Shown: one piece after another, positions 18,472 to 27,754 of the stretch
Numbering within the stretch: position 1 is the first letter of the stretch
Layout of the letters: each line of letters starts with the position of its first letter
Assembly: GCA_016764915.1 (NCBI GenBank)
Contig: JAESQY010000135.1
Coordinates: forward strand, 1-64,000
DNA: 64,000 nt
Direction: 5' to 3'
From: Aliivibrio sp.
GTDB lineage: Bacteria; Pseudomonadota; Gammaproteobacteria; Enterobacterales; Vibrionaceae
The notes under the pieces: model-generated
The model's database searches: none
What the model saw: only the letters and a program-made list of their open reading frames with translations
Told to the model about the DNA's origin: nothing
Program-made: the position numbers and the translations under genes

Positions 18472-18723
18472 TTACATTTCAGACTCAGATAAAACCCAAG
18501 CGTCTTCACGCTTAATAAAGCCAAGTTTTGGATAGTAACAATTGGCGGAAGGTGATAAGAGAAGGATTAATTGACATTTGTCACTTAACTGACGCGATGC
18601 AAGCCTAATAAGCTCTTTACCAATACCTCGATGTTCAACTTTATCTGCCACCGTAATATCAGACAGATAACAACAATAATCTGACTGTGCCATGCTGTAA
18701 TAATCAGATTTGAATTTTTTCAC
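18472..18723 (-). pseudogene. GNAT acetyltransferase remnant, 5' part missing
   Basis: 83 codons from a GTG encode the C-terminal half of a GNAT N-acetyltransferase: CCYLSDITVADKVEHRGIGKELI is the acetyl-CoA binding motif A (R-G-I-G-K), followed by LILLLSPSANCYYPKLGFIKREDAWVL. Recalled relatives are ~135-140 residues with an N-terminal half that is absent here. The open frame upstream of the GTG runs only ~13 codons to a stop and does not look like the family. A remnant is more likely than a functional short protein. It is flanked upstream by a long inverted repeat. Confidence 0.65.
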
Positions 18724-18749
18724 ATACCCTCTAACTGAGGCACAGTCAG

Positions 18750-18791
18750 AATATTTACTTGGTCAGCAACACTGCTGACCACGTAAATATT
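18750..18791. terminator. Long inverted repeat, possible bidirectional terminator
   Basis: AATATTTAC-t-TGGTCAGCA (18750-18768), loop ACAC, TGCTGACCA-c-GTAAATATT (18773-18791): 19 bases per arm with one mismatch. It lies between the secreted-protein gene and the GNAT remnant. AATATT follows the stem on both strands, so it could end transcription weakly either way. It could also mark a lost insertion. Confidence 0.5.
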
Positions 18792-18795
18792 TGCG

Positions 18796-19257
18796 TTAAA
18801 TTGCTTCTTCATCAACACTCGACTGATTGTATATATCCACAAAACCCTTTGCCGAAAATACAAACTTGGATGTACCATCATAAGTTCGAAACTCTACAAA
18901 TACCTCATTTTGGAACTGTTCCACAATGTGCGTCCCTCCCTCTTCAGTGGTAGCAAAAAAGTGATTCCAATCTTCATAGCAGCTTTGCGAAAATTTGATT
19001 AATGTTTGGTTAACGAACAAGGGATCATGAATATAAACTCCACTGCCGTTTCTCTCGCACACATCTGGTGAATAAATTTGCACAAACACGATTGATTTTC
19101 CATATTGTGAGCGTCTTAACGTCGCATACAACTTGCCATAAATGGCCTCTTTCACTGCGTAATACTCGCTTTTAGATTTATACCACTCATCAACTTCACT
19201 ATCCGCAAACGCTAAGGATGTGCATACTAAACTTAATAATAAAATAAGACTTTTCAA
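18796..19257 (-). CDS. Small secreted protein of unknown function
   Basis: 153 residues with a clear signal peptide (MKSLILLLSLVCTSLAFA, cleavage before DSEVDEW). The mature part is ~135 residues, mixed charged and aromatic, with two cysteines (VCERN and SCYED) that could form a disulphide in the periplasm. No family recognised. The start is TTG, supported by a strong AAAGGAG five bases upstream. It is a single-gene unit between the inverted repeat at 18750-18791 and the MarR gene. Confidence 0.6.
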   Translation of the reverse strand: MKSLILLLSLVCTSLAFADSEVDEWYKSKSEYYAVKEAIYGKLYATLRRSQYGKSIVFVQIYSPDVCERNGSGVYIHDPLFVNQTLIKFSQSCYEDWNHFFATTEEGGTHIVEQFQNEVFVEFRTYDGTSKFVFSAKGFVDIYNQSSVDEEAI

Positions 19258-19360
19258 AGGACTCTCCTTTTATTGCCAAATTAAATTCAACTCTCCCTAC
19301 CTTTACTAATGATAGACTCAATTTACGTGATCTGTATCAACTTTTTCGACAAAAACAAGC

Positions 19361-19831
19361 TCAACATTTTTTCTCTAACAGCTCTATCGAACGTTGCTTC
19401 AGCTTCTCCATTAAACTAAACATCTGTTTTTGTTCTTTTTTATCAAGTACCGATAATAATTGCTGTTCTCTAACCATTGCCTTGGGAATTAACTGCTGAC
19501 GAAGCACTTTTCCCTTTTCCGTTAGGCTTAATTGAAACGCCCTCTTATCAACGGAATCCGCTGTTTTAGTGATTAGCTGATTCGATATCATTCTTTTTAT
19601 TGCTCGACTAACTGCCATTTTCTCTAAGTTAATCATCGGAGCTAACGCTTTTGCTGTTAAATGTGCGTGACTACCTAACACCGCGAGCACTCTCCACTCG
19701 TCTCGGGTAAGATCAAATTGCCCGGTATAAATCTCAGCAATACAGTCACTAACTATCCCTTGCAATTGCGTTAATTGATAAGGAAAAAAGGACTCAATTT
19801 CTAACCTATATTCTCTTTCACTGCTAATCAT
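19361..19831 (-). CDS. MarR-family transcriptional regulator
   Basis: 156-residue winged-helix regulator. Helix-turn-helix region DLTRDEWRVLAVLGSHAHLTAKALAPMINLEKMAVSRAIKRMISNQLI, wing with D-KRAFQLSLTEKG, and an alpha-helical dimer end. Divergent from a VOC dioxygenase-like gene. A perfect palindrome at 19872-19899 lies between them, and a matching palindrome stands before hpd at 21887, which suggests it represses both and itself until an aromatic ligand binds. Confidence 0.88.
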   Translation of the reverse strand: MISSEREYRLEIESFFPYQLTQLQGIVSDCIAEIYTGQFDLTRDEWRVLAVLGSHAHLTAKALAPMINLEKMAVSRAIKRMISNQLITKTADSVDKRAFQLSLTEKGKVLRQQLIPKAMVREQQLLSVLDKKEQKQMFSLMEKLKQRSIELLEKKC

Positions 19832-19871
19832 GAATATCTTCTTCCATCACTGTAAAATTGACAAAGCCACA

Positions 19872-19899
19872 CAATATAGTAACATTAGTTACTATATTG
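19872..19899. promoter_or_regulatory. Perfect palindromic operator between MarR and VOC genes
   Basis: CAATATAGTAAC-ATTA-GTTACTATATTG: 12-base arms, no mismatch, 4-base spacer. It lies 15 bases before the VOC gene ATG and about 40 before the MarR ATG. The core TAGTAAC-N4-GTTACTA recurs upstream of hpd. Confidence 0.75.
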
Positions 19900-19914
19900 G
19901 CAAAAGGAGTTGTT

Positions 19915-20439
19915 ATGATCAAGTTAGAGCAAATACATCACGTTGCGTATCGTTGTAACGATACCAAAGAGACCGTAGAATTCTATAAAGAAATGTTAAA
20001 TATGGAGTTTTTGGTTGCGATTTCAGAAGATAAAGTACCTTCTACACAAGCGCCAGATCCCTACATGCATATTTTCCTGGATGCAGGTAATGGAAATATA
20101 TTGGCTTTTTTTGAACTGCCTAATTCACCTAAAATGGACAGAGACCACAATACTCCAGAGTGGGTACAACACATTGCATTCCAAGTTAAAGATCGACAAG
20201 CGTTGGTGGATGCCAAGGATGAGTTAGAGCAGAAAGGGTTAGAGGTCATCGGTATTACGCAGCACGGTATCATTGAATCTATCTATTTCTTCGACCCAAA
20301 TGGCCACCGGTTAGAGTTAACTTGCTTAACTGGCACCCCACAACAAATGGCGGAGTTAAAACGTGTTGCGCCGTTAATGGTTGATGAGTGGTCCGAAACG
20401 AAAAAAGCTCCTAAACACGCAGCGTGGTTACATCAATAG
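19915..20439 (+). CDS. VOC-superfamily dioxygenase/glyoxalase-like protein
   Basis: 174 residues, one vicinal-oxygen-chelate domain made of paired beta-alpha-beta-beta-beta modules. Likely metal ligands are His8 or His9 (IHHVAYRC), the His of WVQHIAFQV and the Glu of HRLELTC. The fold is shared with extradiol dioxygenases and with HPPD itself. ATG at 19915 has AAAGGAG upstream; an earlier in-frame ATG at 19858 would put the operator inside the gene and is rejected. The shared operator with hpd suggests a role in tyrosine/aromatic breakdown, but the substrate is unknown. Confidence 0.75.
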   Translation: MIKLEQIHHVAYRCNDTKETVEFYKEMLNMEFLVAISEDKVPSTQAPDPYMHIFLDAGNGNILAFFELPNSPKMDRDHNTPEWVQHIAFQVKDRQALVDAKDELEQKGLEVIGITQHGIIESIYFFDPNGHRLELTCLTGTPQQMAELKRVAPLMVDEWSETKKAPKHAAWLHQ

Positions 20440-20524
20440 GTAGGCACTCTAAAAAAGAGCAATATTGACCTACCTGTTCAATATTGCTCTAGCAAAGTAT
20501 CAATCTGACAAAGATGATGGAAAA

Positions 20525-20722
20525 TTAAATAGTGTCGTCTTCACTATAAACATTCACTGTTAAATCACCATTCTCATTTTCTAAAATCAAGAAAATTATA
20601 GATCTGCAACATACTTGGCAATCTTCAATATACTGCTGTTCGAAATCAGCTGAATCAATGAGAACGTCAATTATCTCGCCACAATATGGGCACCCTATGG
20701 GCTTCTCAATCAATAGATTCAA
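20525..20722 (-). CDS. CPXCG-motif cysteine-rich small protein
   Basis: Small zinc-ribbon-like protein with CPYCG and, ~27 residues later, a CQVCC pair, the pattern of the CPXCG-motif family widespread in marine gammaproteobacteria (function unknown). The frame is open to a GTG at 20746, but no ribosome site precedes that. TTG at 20722 follows AGGAG by ten bases and gives the usual family length (~65 residues), so it is preferred with moderate certainty. Confidence 0.72.
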   Translation of the reverse strand: MNLLIEKPIGCPYCGEIIDVLIDSADFEQQYIEDCQVCCRSIIFLILENENGDLTVNVYSEDDTI

Positions 20723-20744
20723 ATTCTTCGGTTCTCCTGACTTC

Positions 20745-20772
20745 ACGGGACATGAAATGGTATCTGTCCCGT
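20745..20772. terminator. Inverted repeat downstream of hpd
   Basis: ACGGGACA (20745-20752) and TGTCCCGT (20765-20772) form an 8-bp stem with a 12-base loop, 46 bases after hpd ends. There is no T-run, so this is a weak or Rho-assisted terminator at best. Confidence 0.35.
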
Positions 20773-20817
20773 TAGTTTAGAAGATAAAGTCCCCCAAAGG
20801 TTCACGATCTTACTGCA

Positions 20818-21867
20818 TTACAGCACACCACGAGCCATCTGATCCATTTCGATCGAATCGAATAGCGCCTGGAAGTTTCCCTCACCAAATCCACTGTCAT
20901 TCTCTCGTTGGATCAGCTCAATGAAAATAGGTCCGAACAAATTCTTAGTGAATATTTGCAATAGATAGGTTTGATCTGCTTGGCTATCAACCAAAATTTG
21001 ATATTTTTCGATTTTCTCTTTGTCCTCTTTTACCCAAGGAACTCGATCAAAAACCGTTTCATAATATTCAGGCAGAATGTTAAGCGTTTGTATGGATGAT
21101 TTATCTAATTTTTCAACCGATGCGACCAAATCTCGTGTTAAAAATGCCAAATGCTGCACGCCGGGGCCTTTGTATTCATCGAGATATTCATCAATCTGAT
21201 TGTTATTATCATCTTTACCTTCATTGATCGGAATACTGAAGGTTTTGCATGGTGACTGAAGAGCATAAGATATCAACGCTGTCTTTTGCCCCTTAATGTC
21301 AAAATAGCGAACTTCAGTAAAGCCAAACACCTCTTTGTAAAAGTCGGCCCAATAATGCATTGTGCCCTTTAAAACATTGTTCGTGAGGTGATCTATTGCT
21401 AAAAACCCCTTCTCTTCTACATAGTTTGCATCTGTTATCTCTTCAAAGTCATCCTCGTAAATCGAACCTTTTGTTCCCCAGTTATCAATGAAGTAAATCA
21501 AACTATCACCAATCCCATATATCGCAGGGTATGGAAGGTCTTTATGGGTTGAGTCATTAGCGGGTTTTGCACCGCGTTCTACTGCGGTATCAAAGGCATA
21601 TTGAGCATCGTCAACACGCCAACCCATAGAACATATTGCAGGACCATGCTGTTTGGCAAACTTATCAGCAAAACCCCCTTTTTGATTATTCAACAGGAAG
21701 TGAATATCGTTTTGATGATAGTAACTGATAGCCTTACCCTTGAGCTTTTTAATCTTTGAGAAACCAAAATCGGTAAAAACACGATGCATAAATTCGATAT
21801 CTGGAGTGGCATACTCTGTAAACTCGATGCCACACAGACGCAATGGATTCGGATTATCACTATTCAT
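20818..21867 (-). CDS. hpd: 4-hydroxyphenylpyruvate dioxygenase
   Basis: 349-residue Fe(II) dioxygenase that converts 4-hydroxyphenylpyruvate to homogentisate in tyrosine degradation. Two VOC domains; the iron ligands of the C-terminal domain are His160 (AIDHLTNNV), His239 (GVQHLAFLTRD) and Glu318 (GPIFIELIQRE), all present. The conserved FGEGNFQALF and the terminal helix are intact. ATG at 21867 has AAAGGAAG six bases upstream; the frame extends to a TTG at 21888 that would enter the operator. Homogentisate dioxygenase and later genes are not adjacent. Confidence 0.95.
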   Translation of the reverse strand: MNSDNPNPLRLCGIEFTEYATPDIEFMHRVFTDFGFSKIKKLKGKAISYYHQNDIHFLLNNQKGGFADKFAKQHGPAICSMGWRVDDAQYAFDTAVERGAKPANDSTHKDLPYPAIYGIGDSLIYFIDNWGTKGSIYEDDFEEITDANYVEEKGFLAIDHLTNNVLKGTMHYWADFYKEVFGFTEVRYFDIKGQKTALISYALQSPCKTFSIPINEGKDDNNNQIDEYLDEYKGPGVQHLAFLTRDLVASVEKLDKSSIQTLNILPEYYETVFDRVPWVKEDKEKIEKYQILVDSQADQTYLLQIFTKNLFGPIFIELIQRENDSGFGEGNFQALFDSIEMDQMARGVL

Positions 21868-21886
21868 CTCAGTCTTCCTTTCATTC

Positions 21887-21914
21887 AATAGTAGTATCAG
21901 TTGTTACTAGTATT
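21887..21914. promoter_or_regulatory. Operator-like palindrome upstream of hpd
   Basis: AATAGTAGTATCA-GT-TGTTACTAGTATT: 13-base arms with two mismatches. The core TAGTATC-AGTT-GTTACTA has the same layout as the MarR/VOC operator (TAGTAAC-N4-GTTACTA), with one base different. It lies 20 bases before the hpd ATG. Confidence 0.65.
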
Positions 21915-22080
21915 AATGAATTACCGATAAAATAATAATTACAGCCAAAACTAACTGCACACATTAAGATAACAATTTCGTAACAATTGCGGTACGATTT
22001 TACAGAGTTGAGGCTTGTCGCTCTCATAGGTTGTTTTTAGCAGGAACATAGGCTTAAAAGTGTACGAATAGCTTTACAGA

Positions 22081-23700
22081 CTAAATGACAAAGTTAGTTG
22101 GCTCAATATCGATATCACCCTCTTTTAGGTCAATCACTTCGATTCGATTTCTGCCGGAATACTTTGCTTTATAAAGTACTTTATCTGCAGCGGTAATGAT
22201 CATGCTGGGATCTGAGCCTTTTTTAGGTGCACAAATACAGAGACCTATACTGATAGTCACCACTTCAGAAACTTCTGAAAACTTATGTGCTATCTGCAAG
22301 TCCTCAACCGCTCTTCGGCACATTTTTGCTACTGGCATAGCATCTTCTGTCTCAGCTAAGATAAGTGCAAACTCTTCGCCACCATATCGAGCTAAAAGAT
22401 CGCTGGGCCGATGTATGAGTTGATTCAATCTATGTGCTATTGATTTTAAACACTCATCACCTTGTGGATGACCATAATGATCGTTATAAGGTTTGAAAAA
22501 ATCAACATCAAGTAAAATAAAAGCAATGTGGCTCTGGTTTCTAATCGCACGTTTCCACTCTTTGCTAAGCACTTCATCCATATACCGTCGGTTTGAAATT
22601 CCAGTCAGACCATCTATTCGAGTGAGGATCCTTAACTGTTTATTAGCATCATTTAACTCACGAGTTTTTTTTATCACCACTCGTTGAATCAAGGCAGCAC
22701 GGTTAAACATGATATAGATATACAGAGCGATTAATCCAGTGAATACTACACCTATAATAAAAAAAGCTTCCGGCAATATCGTTCTTCGATCGCTAACATA
22801 GTTAATGGTTGGTTTGGCAATAATACTCCATTTTCTGCCCCACAATTCAGGTAGCTCTTTGAGGTAGATAATACTGTCGTCTTTAACAACTCCAGTACGA
22901 GATTTATATTCAATTAACCGCTGAGGATCAGACGTTGTTACATCCATCAAGTCCATATCGATGCCTAAAGCACTGCCAGATAACATTGAACTATGGAAAA
23001 TGTCACTGATTCGATACACACCTAACACGAAACCTTTTAAATTCTTCTCTCGACGTTTAGCTGTATCAAATCTGCCTTTATATATAGGATAAAATGCTAG
23101 AAAACCTTTTTGTGAACCGCTATCTTGAACTAAGTTAATACCTGCTGAGGCGATAGGTTTCGCACGAGTTGCCGATTCAGTGAGTGATTTTAACCGAACA
23201 GCATTTGAGGCTAGATTAAATCCAACAGCTTTCTCATTTCCAGCTAATGGCTGAACATAATAGACAGGAAAATAGACATCACTCTCTTTTGCTTCAACCA
23301 TCTCTCCACTGCTCGACTGTTCAGTAATGTTATAACCAGGAATATAAATACGAATATCGGCAATATAGCGGTCTTTATTTGAAGAGGTGATTTTTGGTAT
23401 CCATTCAAGTGCTTGAATGGAGTTGTGCCTATTGAGTATGTCTTTTGCTTCGGTTTTAAATCGACTATATTTTGCGTTATCTCTACCTTTAAATAAGATA
23501 GCTAATGAGCGAAGCGCTTCAAAGTTGGTTAATACTTCTCGATACAATGAAGCGGCTCTTTGATCAACGTCTTTATGAAACTCCAGCGTGATTGCCTTCT
23601 CTTCAGCATTATAAAATAGCCAGCTACTTGCCGTCGTTAAGGTCATACCCATTACTACGACAAAAATGAGAAATAAGCTGATTCTTTTATCAGAGGCCAT
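22081..23700 (-). CDS. CHASE-domain membrane diguanylate cyclase
   Basis: 539 residues: N-terminal membrane helix (about 9-29), a ~270-residue periplasmic CHASE-type sensor (NSIQALEWIPKI and FYPIYKG are typical), a second membrane helix (about 313-335), a short coiled coil and a C-terminal GGDEF domain. The catalytic motif is ARYGGEEFALIL, and an intact inhibitory RxxD (RPSD) lies five residues before it, so it should make c-di-GMP and be product-inhibited. Unlike the 16088-17287 cyclase the gene is unbroken. Ligand unknown. It has its own promoter upstream of 23700. Confidence 0.92.
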   Translation of the reverse strand: MASDKRISLFLIFVVVMGMTLTTASSWLFYNAEEKAITLEFHKDVDQRAASLYREVLTNFEALRSLAILFKGRDNAKYSRFKTEAKDILNRHNSIQALEWIPKITSSNKDRYIADIRIYIPGYNITEQSSSGEMVEAKESDVYFPVYYVQPLAGNEKAVGFNLASNAVRLKSLTESATRAKPIASAGINLVQDSGSQKGFLAFYPIYKGRFDTAKRREKNLKGFVLGVYRISDIFHSSMLSGSALGIDMDLMDVTTSDPQRLIEYKSRTGVVKDDSIIYLKELPELWGRKWSIIAKPTINYVSDRRTILPEAFFIIGVVFTGLIALYIYIMFNRAALIQRVVIKKTRELNDANKQLRILTRIDGLTGISNRRYMDEVLSKEWKRAIRNQSHIAFILLDVDFFKPYNDHYGHPQGDECLKSIAHRLNQLIHRPSDLLARYGGEEFALILAETEDAMPVAKMCRRAVEDLQIAHKFSEVSEVVTISIGLCICAPKKGSDPSMIITAADKVLYKAKYSGRNRIEVIDLKEGDIDIEPTNFVI

Positions 23701-23823
23701 AAAATCCTTTCAGTTTCTATCTGACTATATTAATTTGATTCACTCTTTTTATTACTACTAATTACTATAGCAGCATATGTTGGGCAGAGTAATAACGGAT
23801 CGACCAGTTACGAAAATTTGACC

Positions 23824-23851
23824 GAAAAAAAGCCAGTATTACTACTGGCTT
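23824..23851 (-). terminator. Rho-independent terminator of torECA
   Basis: AAGCCAGTA / TACTGGCTT stem, 4-base loop, followed on the minus strand by TTTTTTC. It lies 26 bases after the torA stop. Confidence 0.85.
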
Positions 23852-23876
23852 AGCGTTAATCTAGCATATTCCACTG

Positions 23877-26339
23877 CTATTCCACTTCGATTGGGCCACC
23901 AAATGAAGTTACTGGAGGTACTTTACCAGTGAACTTCTCAAAACTAACCAAACAAGTATTCGCACTGGTTGCTTGAGCAAGCTCAGAGGTTGGGATATCT
24001 TGAGTCAGTGTGTTTGGATCGCCATAAGTATCCATCGCGCCTACTTTTTCACTCATCGGCCCATACCAAGCGCCCTCTTCGATTCGAATGACCCCTTGTG
24101 CGTAGTTGTCAGTAACCACAGCACCGGCAAGCAGCTGTCCACGGTCATTGAACACTCGAACTAAGTCACCACTCTTGATTCCTTTTTCTTTGGCATCAAT
24201 TGGGTTGATATAAACAGGCTCACGACCTTTTACAGCATAAGTTGCGCGGATCTCTTCTGATTCACACATTTGTGAATGCAAACGCTTATCTGGATGACAA
24301 GACTGTAACCAGAATGGATGTTTCTTAGAACCCGGTCCGCCGTGTGAACGTTCACTTTTCTCAAACCACATTGGGTGACCTTGGCACTGCTCATAACCAA
24401 ATCGGTCAATCTTACGACTGAATATTTCGATGAACCCTGACGGTGTGCCTAGTGCGTTGATCTCTGGATCTTCACGAAAATCAGCATGACGAACCCAAGG
24501 CTTACCTTGACCAAAGTCGAGAATACCCTGCTTCCAGAATTCTGAAAACTCAGGCATATCAAACTTGGCTTTGTTTGCTGAGCGGCAATCATCATACAGT
24601 GATTTCACCCACTCCATCTCATCCATGCCACGAGTATATTGCTCCTGTTTGCCGAAACGACGTGACAATTCGGTAAAGATATCGAAATCAGATTTAGACT
24701 GATAAAGCGGATCAACCAACTTCTGCATGGCTAATAGACCACGACCTGAATATGAGCCGTAAATATCAATATCGTTGCGTTCCCACTGAGTGCAAGCAGG
24801 CAATACGATATCAGAGAAACGACAGGTTGCCGTCCAAGCAAAATCAATCGTAACCACCGTTTGAAGTTTTTGGAACGCTTTCTTCATACGGTTACGATCT
24901 TGGTGGTGATGCCATGGGTTGTTCCCACTGATCACCATCATCTTATAATCTGGAAGTTTGACTTTAGATCCGTTGTATTTGATCACTTTCCCAGGCTCTA
25001 ATAAACAATCAACCCAGCGTGCGACCGGAATCGTTCGACTATAACCATTGAAATCATTGTTATCCCAGATTGGCTTTTGACCTTGGTCGACATTTCGCGG
25101 GAAACCACCCGGCGCTGCAAATCCAGTGGAAGGAACCCCGATACCACTGTAATGGTGGCCATAAGAGACACCGCCTCCAGGAAGACCAATTTGACCCACC
25201 ATGGCCGCAAGTACCGCTCCCATCCAATAAGGTTGTTCACCGTGCTCTTGACGCTGAATACACCAACCAAATAGGATTTGGGTACGCTCAGCCACCATCA
25301 TACGTGCAAACTTACGAATTTGATCTGGCGTAACACCACAGATCTCGGCCGCCCACTCCGGTGTTTTTTCTACTTTGTCTTTTGTTTCACCCAATACATA
25401 AGGCATGAAATCATCAAAGCCTAAGCAGTACGTCTCAATAAACTGTTTATCATGTAGATCTTCAGTGTATAGGGTGTGAGCCAACGCCAACATAAACGGT
25501 ACATCCGTTTGTGGGTTGATGTAAAAATGCTCGTTATTTAAATAACGCTGAGTTTTGTTTTTTACCGGGTCAACAGAGATAACGTTAATCTCGCCTTTGG
25601 CCACTTTCTCTTTCAGCTGCTCAAGGTAAGGGTATGACTCATGCGTTTCACAGTTCCAACCAACTTGCAGATTTTTCACCGGATCGGTTGCCCACAAGAT
25701 GACATTTTTACTGTTGTCTAGAATTTCTGACCAAGAGGTACCTTGTGCGTAGACTTCTGTCGAACCCAATACATAAGGCAAGATGGTTTGGCCCGCACCC
25801 GTTGAGTAATCACCTACTTTTGTGATGAAATTACCGTGCATTCCAACCGCGCGCTGCATGTGACTGGTGCAACTGTGGAACTGGCCCGTTTGACGCCAGC
25901 CAGTTTGTCCTGCATGCAGTGCCCATGGACCGTAGTCTTTTTGAACGCGTTCAAGTTCACGGTAGAACAGATCTAACGCTTCATCCCATGTGACACGAAT
26001 AAATCGGTTGTTACCACGGGTTTCGCCGCTGTATTTATGCTTTTTTAACCAATCTAATCGAACCATTGGGTAACGAACGCGGCTAGGACTATAAATAATA
26101 CCCTTAATGCCGTTGATCATTTCAGTTGGGTGCTTATCCAGTTCTAATGGTTTAATCTGTTGCACTTTACCGGCGTAGATATGAGCTCGAAATGCACCCC
26201 AGTGTGAACCAGATACTTTCCAGATCCCCGTTGTTTCAGCAGCATTAGCCTTTGAAGCCATCAACAGACTTGGACCCATTACCGACACAGCACTGGTGGT
26301 AGCAACACCTTTTAAGAAACTTCTTCTGCTTATAGACAT
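23877..26339 (-). CDS. torA: Trimethylamine-N-oxide reductase catalytic subunit TorA
   Basis: 820-residue periplasmic molybdoenzyme of the DMSO-reductase family that reduces TMAO to trimethylamine in anaerobic respiration. Twin-arginine signal SRRSFLKG (residues 4-11) with the hydrophobic region up to ANA. The molybdenum-ligand serine is Ser179 in GDYSTGAGQ. Bis-MGD binding stretches include [48 protein letters not shown] and the C-terminal molydopterin-dinucleotide domain. Last gene of torECA, 23 bases after torC, closed by a terminator. The chaperone TorD is not in this cluster. Confidence 0.96.
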   Translation of the reverse strand: MSISRRSFLKGVATTSAVSVMGPSLLMASKANAAETTGIWKVSGSHWGAFRAHIYAGKVQQIKPLELDKHPTEMINGIKGIIYSPSRVRYPMVRLDWLKKHKYSGETRGNNRFIRVTWDEALDLFYRELERVQKDYGPWALHAGQTGWRQTGQFHSCTSHMQRAVGMHGNFITKVGDYSTGAGQTILPYVLGSTEVYAQGTSWSEILDNSKNVILWATDPVKNLQVGWNCETHESYPYLEQLKEKVAKGEINVISVDPVKNKTQRYLNNEHFYINPQTDVPFMLALAHTLYTEDLHDKQFIETYCLGFDDFMPYVLGETKDKVEKTPEWAAEICGVTPDQIRKFARMMVAERTQILFGWCIQRQEHGEQPYWMGAVLAAMVGQIGLPGGGVSYGHHYSGIGVPSTGFAAPGGFPRNVDQGQKPIWDNNDFNGYSRTIPVARWVDCLLEPGKVIKYNGSKVKLPDYKMMVISGNNPWHHHQDRNRMKKAFQKLQTVVTIDFAWTATCRFSDIVLPACTQWERNDIDIYGSYSGRGLLAMQKLVDPLYQSKSDFDIFTELSRRFGKQEQYTRGMDEMEWVKSLYDDCRSANKAKFDMPEFSEFWKQGILDFGQGKPWVRHADFREDPEINALGTPSGFIEIFSRKIDRFGYEQCQGHPMWFEKSERSHGGPGSKKHPFWLQSCHPDKRLHSQMCESEEIRATYAVKGREPVYINPIDAKEKGIKSGDLVRVFNDRGQLLAGAVVTDNYAQGVIRIEEGAWYGPMSEKVGAMDTYGDPNTLTQDIPTSELAQATSANTCLVSFEKFTGKVPPVTSFGGPIEVE

Positions 26340-26362
26340 ACTCTTTTTAACTCCATCAATGC

Positions 26363-27538
26363 TTAGTGTTGGTCAGAAAAATCTGACGAGTGCTTCTGAA
26401 GGTATTTCAATACTAGTGCTTTACTGTCAGTATCAAAGTTGACGAATGCCATCATACCGTTAAACATTCCAGGCCACGTATTGGCGTCAAAATGCGCTTC
26501 TGCAGGTTGAGTATGACAAACCGAACAATTGGTTTTATATGACTGCTCTGCTTTATCCCAGATAGGCTGGACATCGCTCAACAGTGCCTCTTTTTTGAGC
26601 CACAGTTTGACTTGAATGCGCTGCCAAGGTAAACCCGTTAAGTCATCTTCTTTGGTTTCAAATTTCTCAATAATCGAATCATTTTGTGCGGTCTCTTTAA
26701 GTAAAGAACCTACCGCAATGTTCATGCCGAAATCCTCTTGAATGACACGGCCAAAACCTTTAAGTTTACGCCAACCAGCAATTTCAACTTCAATCGCATC
26801 ATCAGTTTCTGTAATCACAGTAACACTAGACGCCGGATTCAGCAGGCCAGCTTCAATCGCCATGTCCTTATCTTCATACAATGGCAGATGGCGGACACTG
26901 ACGTAACTTTCGCCGCGACTAAATTTAGTACTTGATGCCAGTTGCTCTAATTCACCGATCATGCCACCTGAGCTGTCCATATTTTCAGGAAGGTGATGAG
27001 CAATCCCTTTATGACAATCTAAACAGCTTTGATCACGCTCTTTCGCTTGCTTCATCTGGATACGTGCAGTGGGCTGCATTTTATCAAAATCCATACCATC
27101 GTAATCATGGCAGTTACGACACTCTAGCGATTTATTGGCGCTAAAACGTTCCCACTCATGTTGGGCAAGAACAATACGCCGCTCCTCAAATTTTTCTTGG
27201 GTATTAATGCTACCAACAAGGTGGGCAAATACCTCTTTACTGGCTTGCATTTTACGCGCAATTTTTGCGGTCCACTCGTGTGGAACGTGACAATCAGGAC
27301 AAGTAGCACGGACACCTGAACGGTTTTTATCGTGAATAGTACCTGCATATTCTGGAGCAATATTGTCTGCGTGACAGCCTACACAGAACGCTTCTGTGTT
27401 GGTCGCTTCAAGAGCAGTATTAAAACCACCCCAAAAGATAACACCGGCGACAAAACCACCAAGGGTTAAAACACCTAAACTGATATGAACACTTGGACGA
27501 GCAAACGTCTGCCAAGCTTTAATTAAAAAGGATTTCAT
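26363..27538 (-). CDS. torC: Pentahaem c-type cytochrome TorC
   Basis: 391-residue NapC/NirT-type quinol oxidase with a membrane anchor (about residues 20-38) and a periplasmic part. It passes electrons from menaquinol to TorA. Five CxxCH haem sites: CVGCH (52-56), CPDCH (80-84), CRNCH (140-144), CLDCH (172-176) and a C-terminal CSVCH near 335 in the TorC-specific domain. Middle gene of torECA. Length equals E. coli TorC (~390). Confidence 0.95.
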   Translation of the reverse strand: MKSFLIKAWQTFARPSVHISLGVLTLGGFVAGVIFWGGFNTALEATNTEAFCVGCHADNIAPEYAGTIHDKNRSGVRATCPDCHVPHEWTAKIARKMQASKEVFAHLVGSINTQEKFEERRIVLAQHEWERFSANKSLECRNCHDYDGMDFDKMQPTARIQMKQAKERDQSCLDCHKGIAHHLPENMDSSGGMIGELEQLASSTKFSRGESYVSVRHLPLYEDKDMAIEAGLLNPASSVTVITETDDAIEVEIAGWRKLKGFGRVIQEDFGMNIAVGSLLKETAQNDSIIEKFETKEDDLTGLPWQRIQVKLWLKKEALLSDVQPIWDKAEQSYKTNCSVCHTQPAEAHFDANTWPGMFNGMMAFVNFDTDSKALVLKYLQKHSSDFSDQH

Positions 27539-27589
27539 TATGTACTCTCTTCAAAAATGGTGGACAACGTAATAAGGCTTAAGCAGGAA

Positions 27590-27754
27590 TTAACCGCCGT
27601 GTCCAGGAAGGCCAAAAAAAAGCGCTTGCATGAACCAGACAGAAAAACCATATGCGCCAACGACACCGATACTAAGAATGGGGAAGAGAATTACGGTAAT
27701 GAAAAAGAAGGCACGCCACTCGTTAGCGCGTGTTTCGGAAGTATTATTGCTCAT
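27590..27754 (-). CDS. torE: NapE/TorE-family small membrane protein
   Basis: 54 residues with a single membrane helix (AFFFITVILFPILSIGVVG) and the AYGFSVWFMQALF-GLPG end that defines the NapE/TorE family. The reading frame is shorter than usual gene-finding limits. It starts at ATG 27754 and ends 51 bases before torC, the standard torECA order in Vibrio and Shewanella. Exact function unknown; presumed to assist TMAO or nitrate reductase electron transfer. Confidence 0.85.
   Translation of the reverse strand: MSNNTSETRANEWRAFFFITVILFPILSIGVVGAYGFSVWFMQALFFGLPGHGG

Noticed and set aside
19858-19915. Earlier ATG (19858) as start of the VOC protein
   Set aside because: It would place the perfect palindromic operator inside the coding region; the ATG at 19915 has AAAGGAG and matches the family start.
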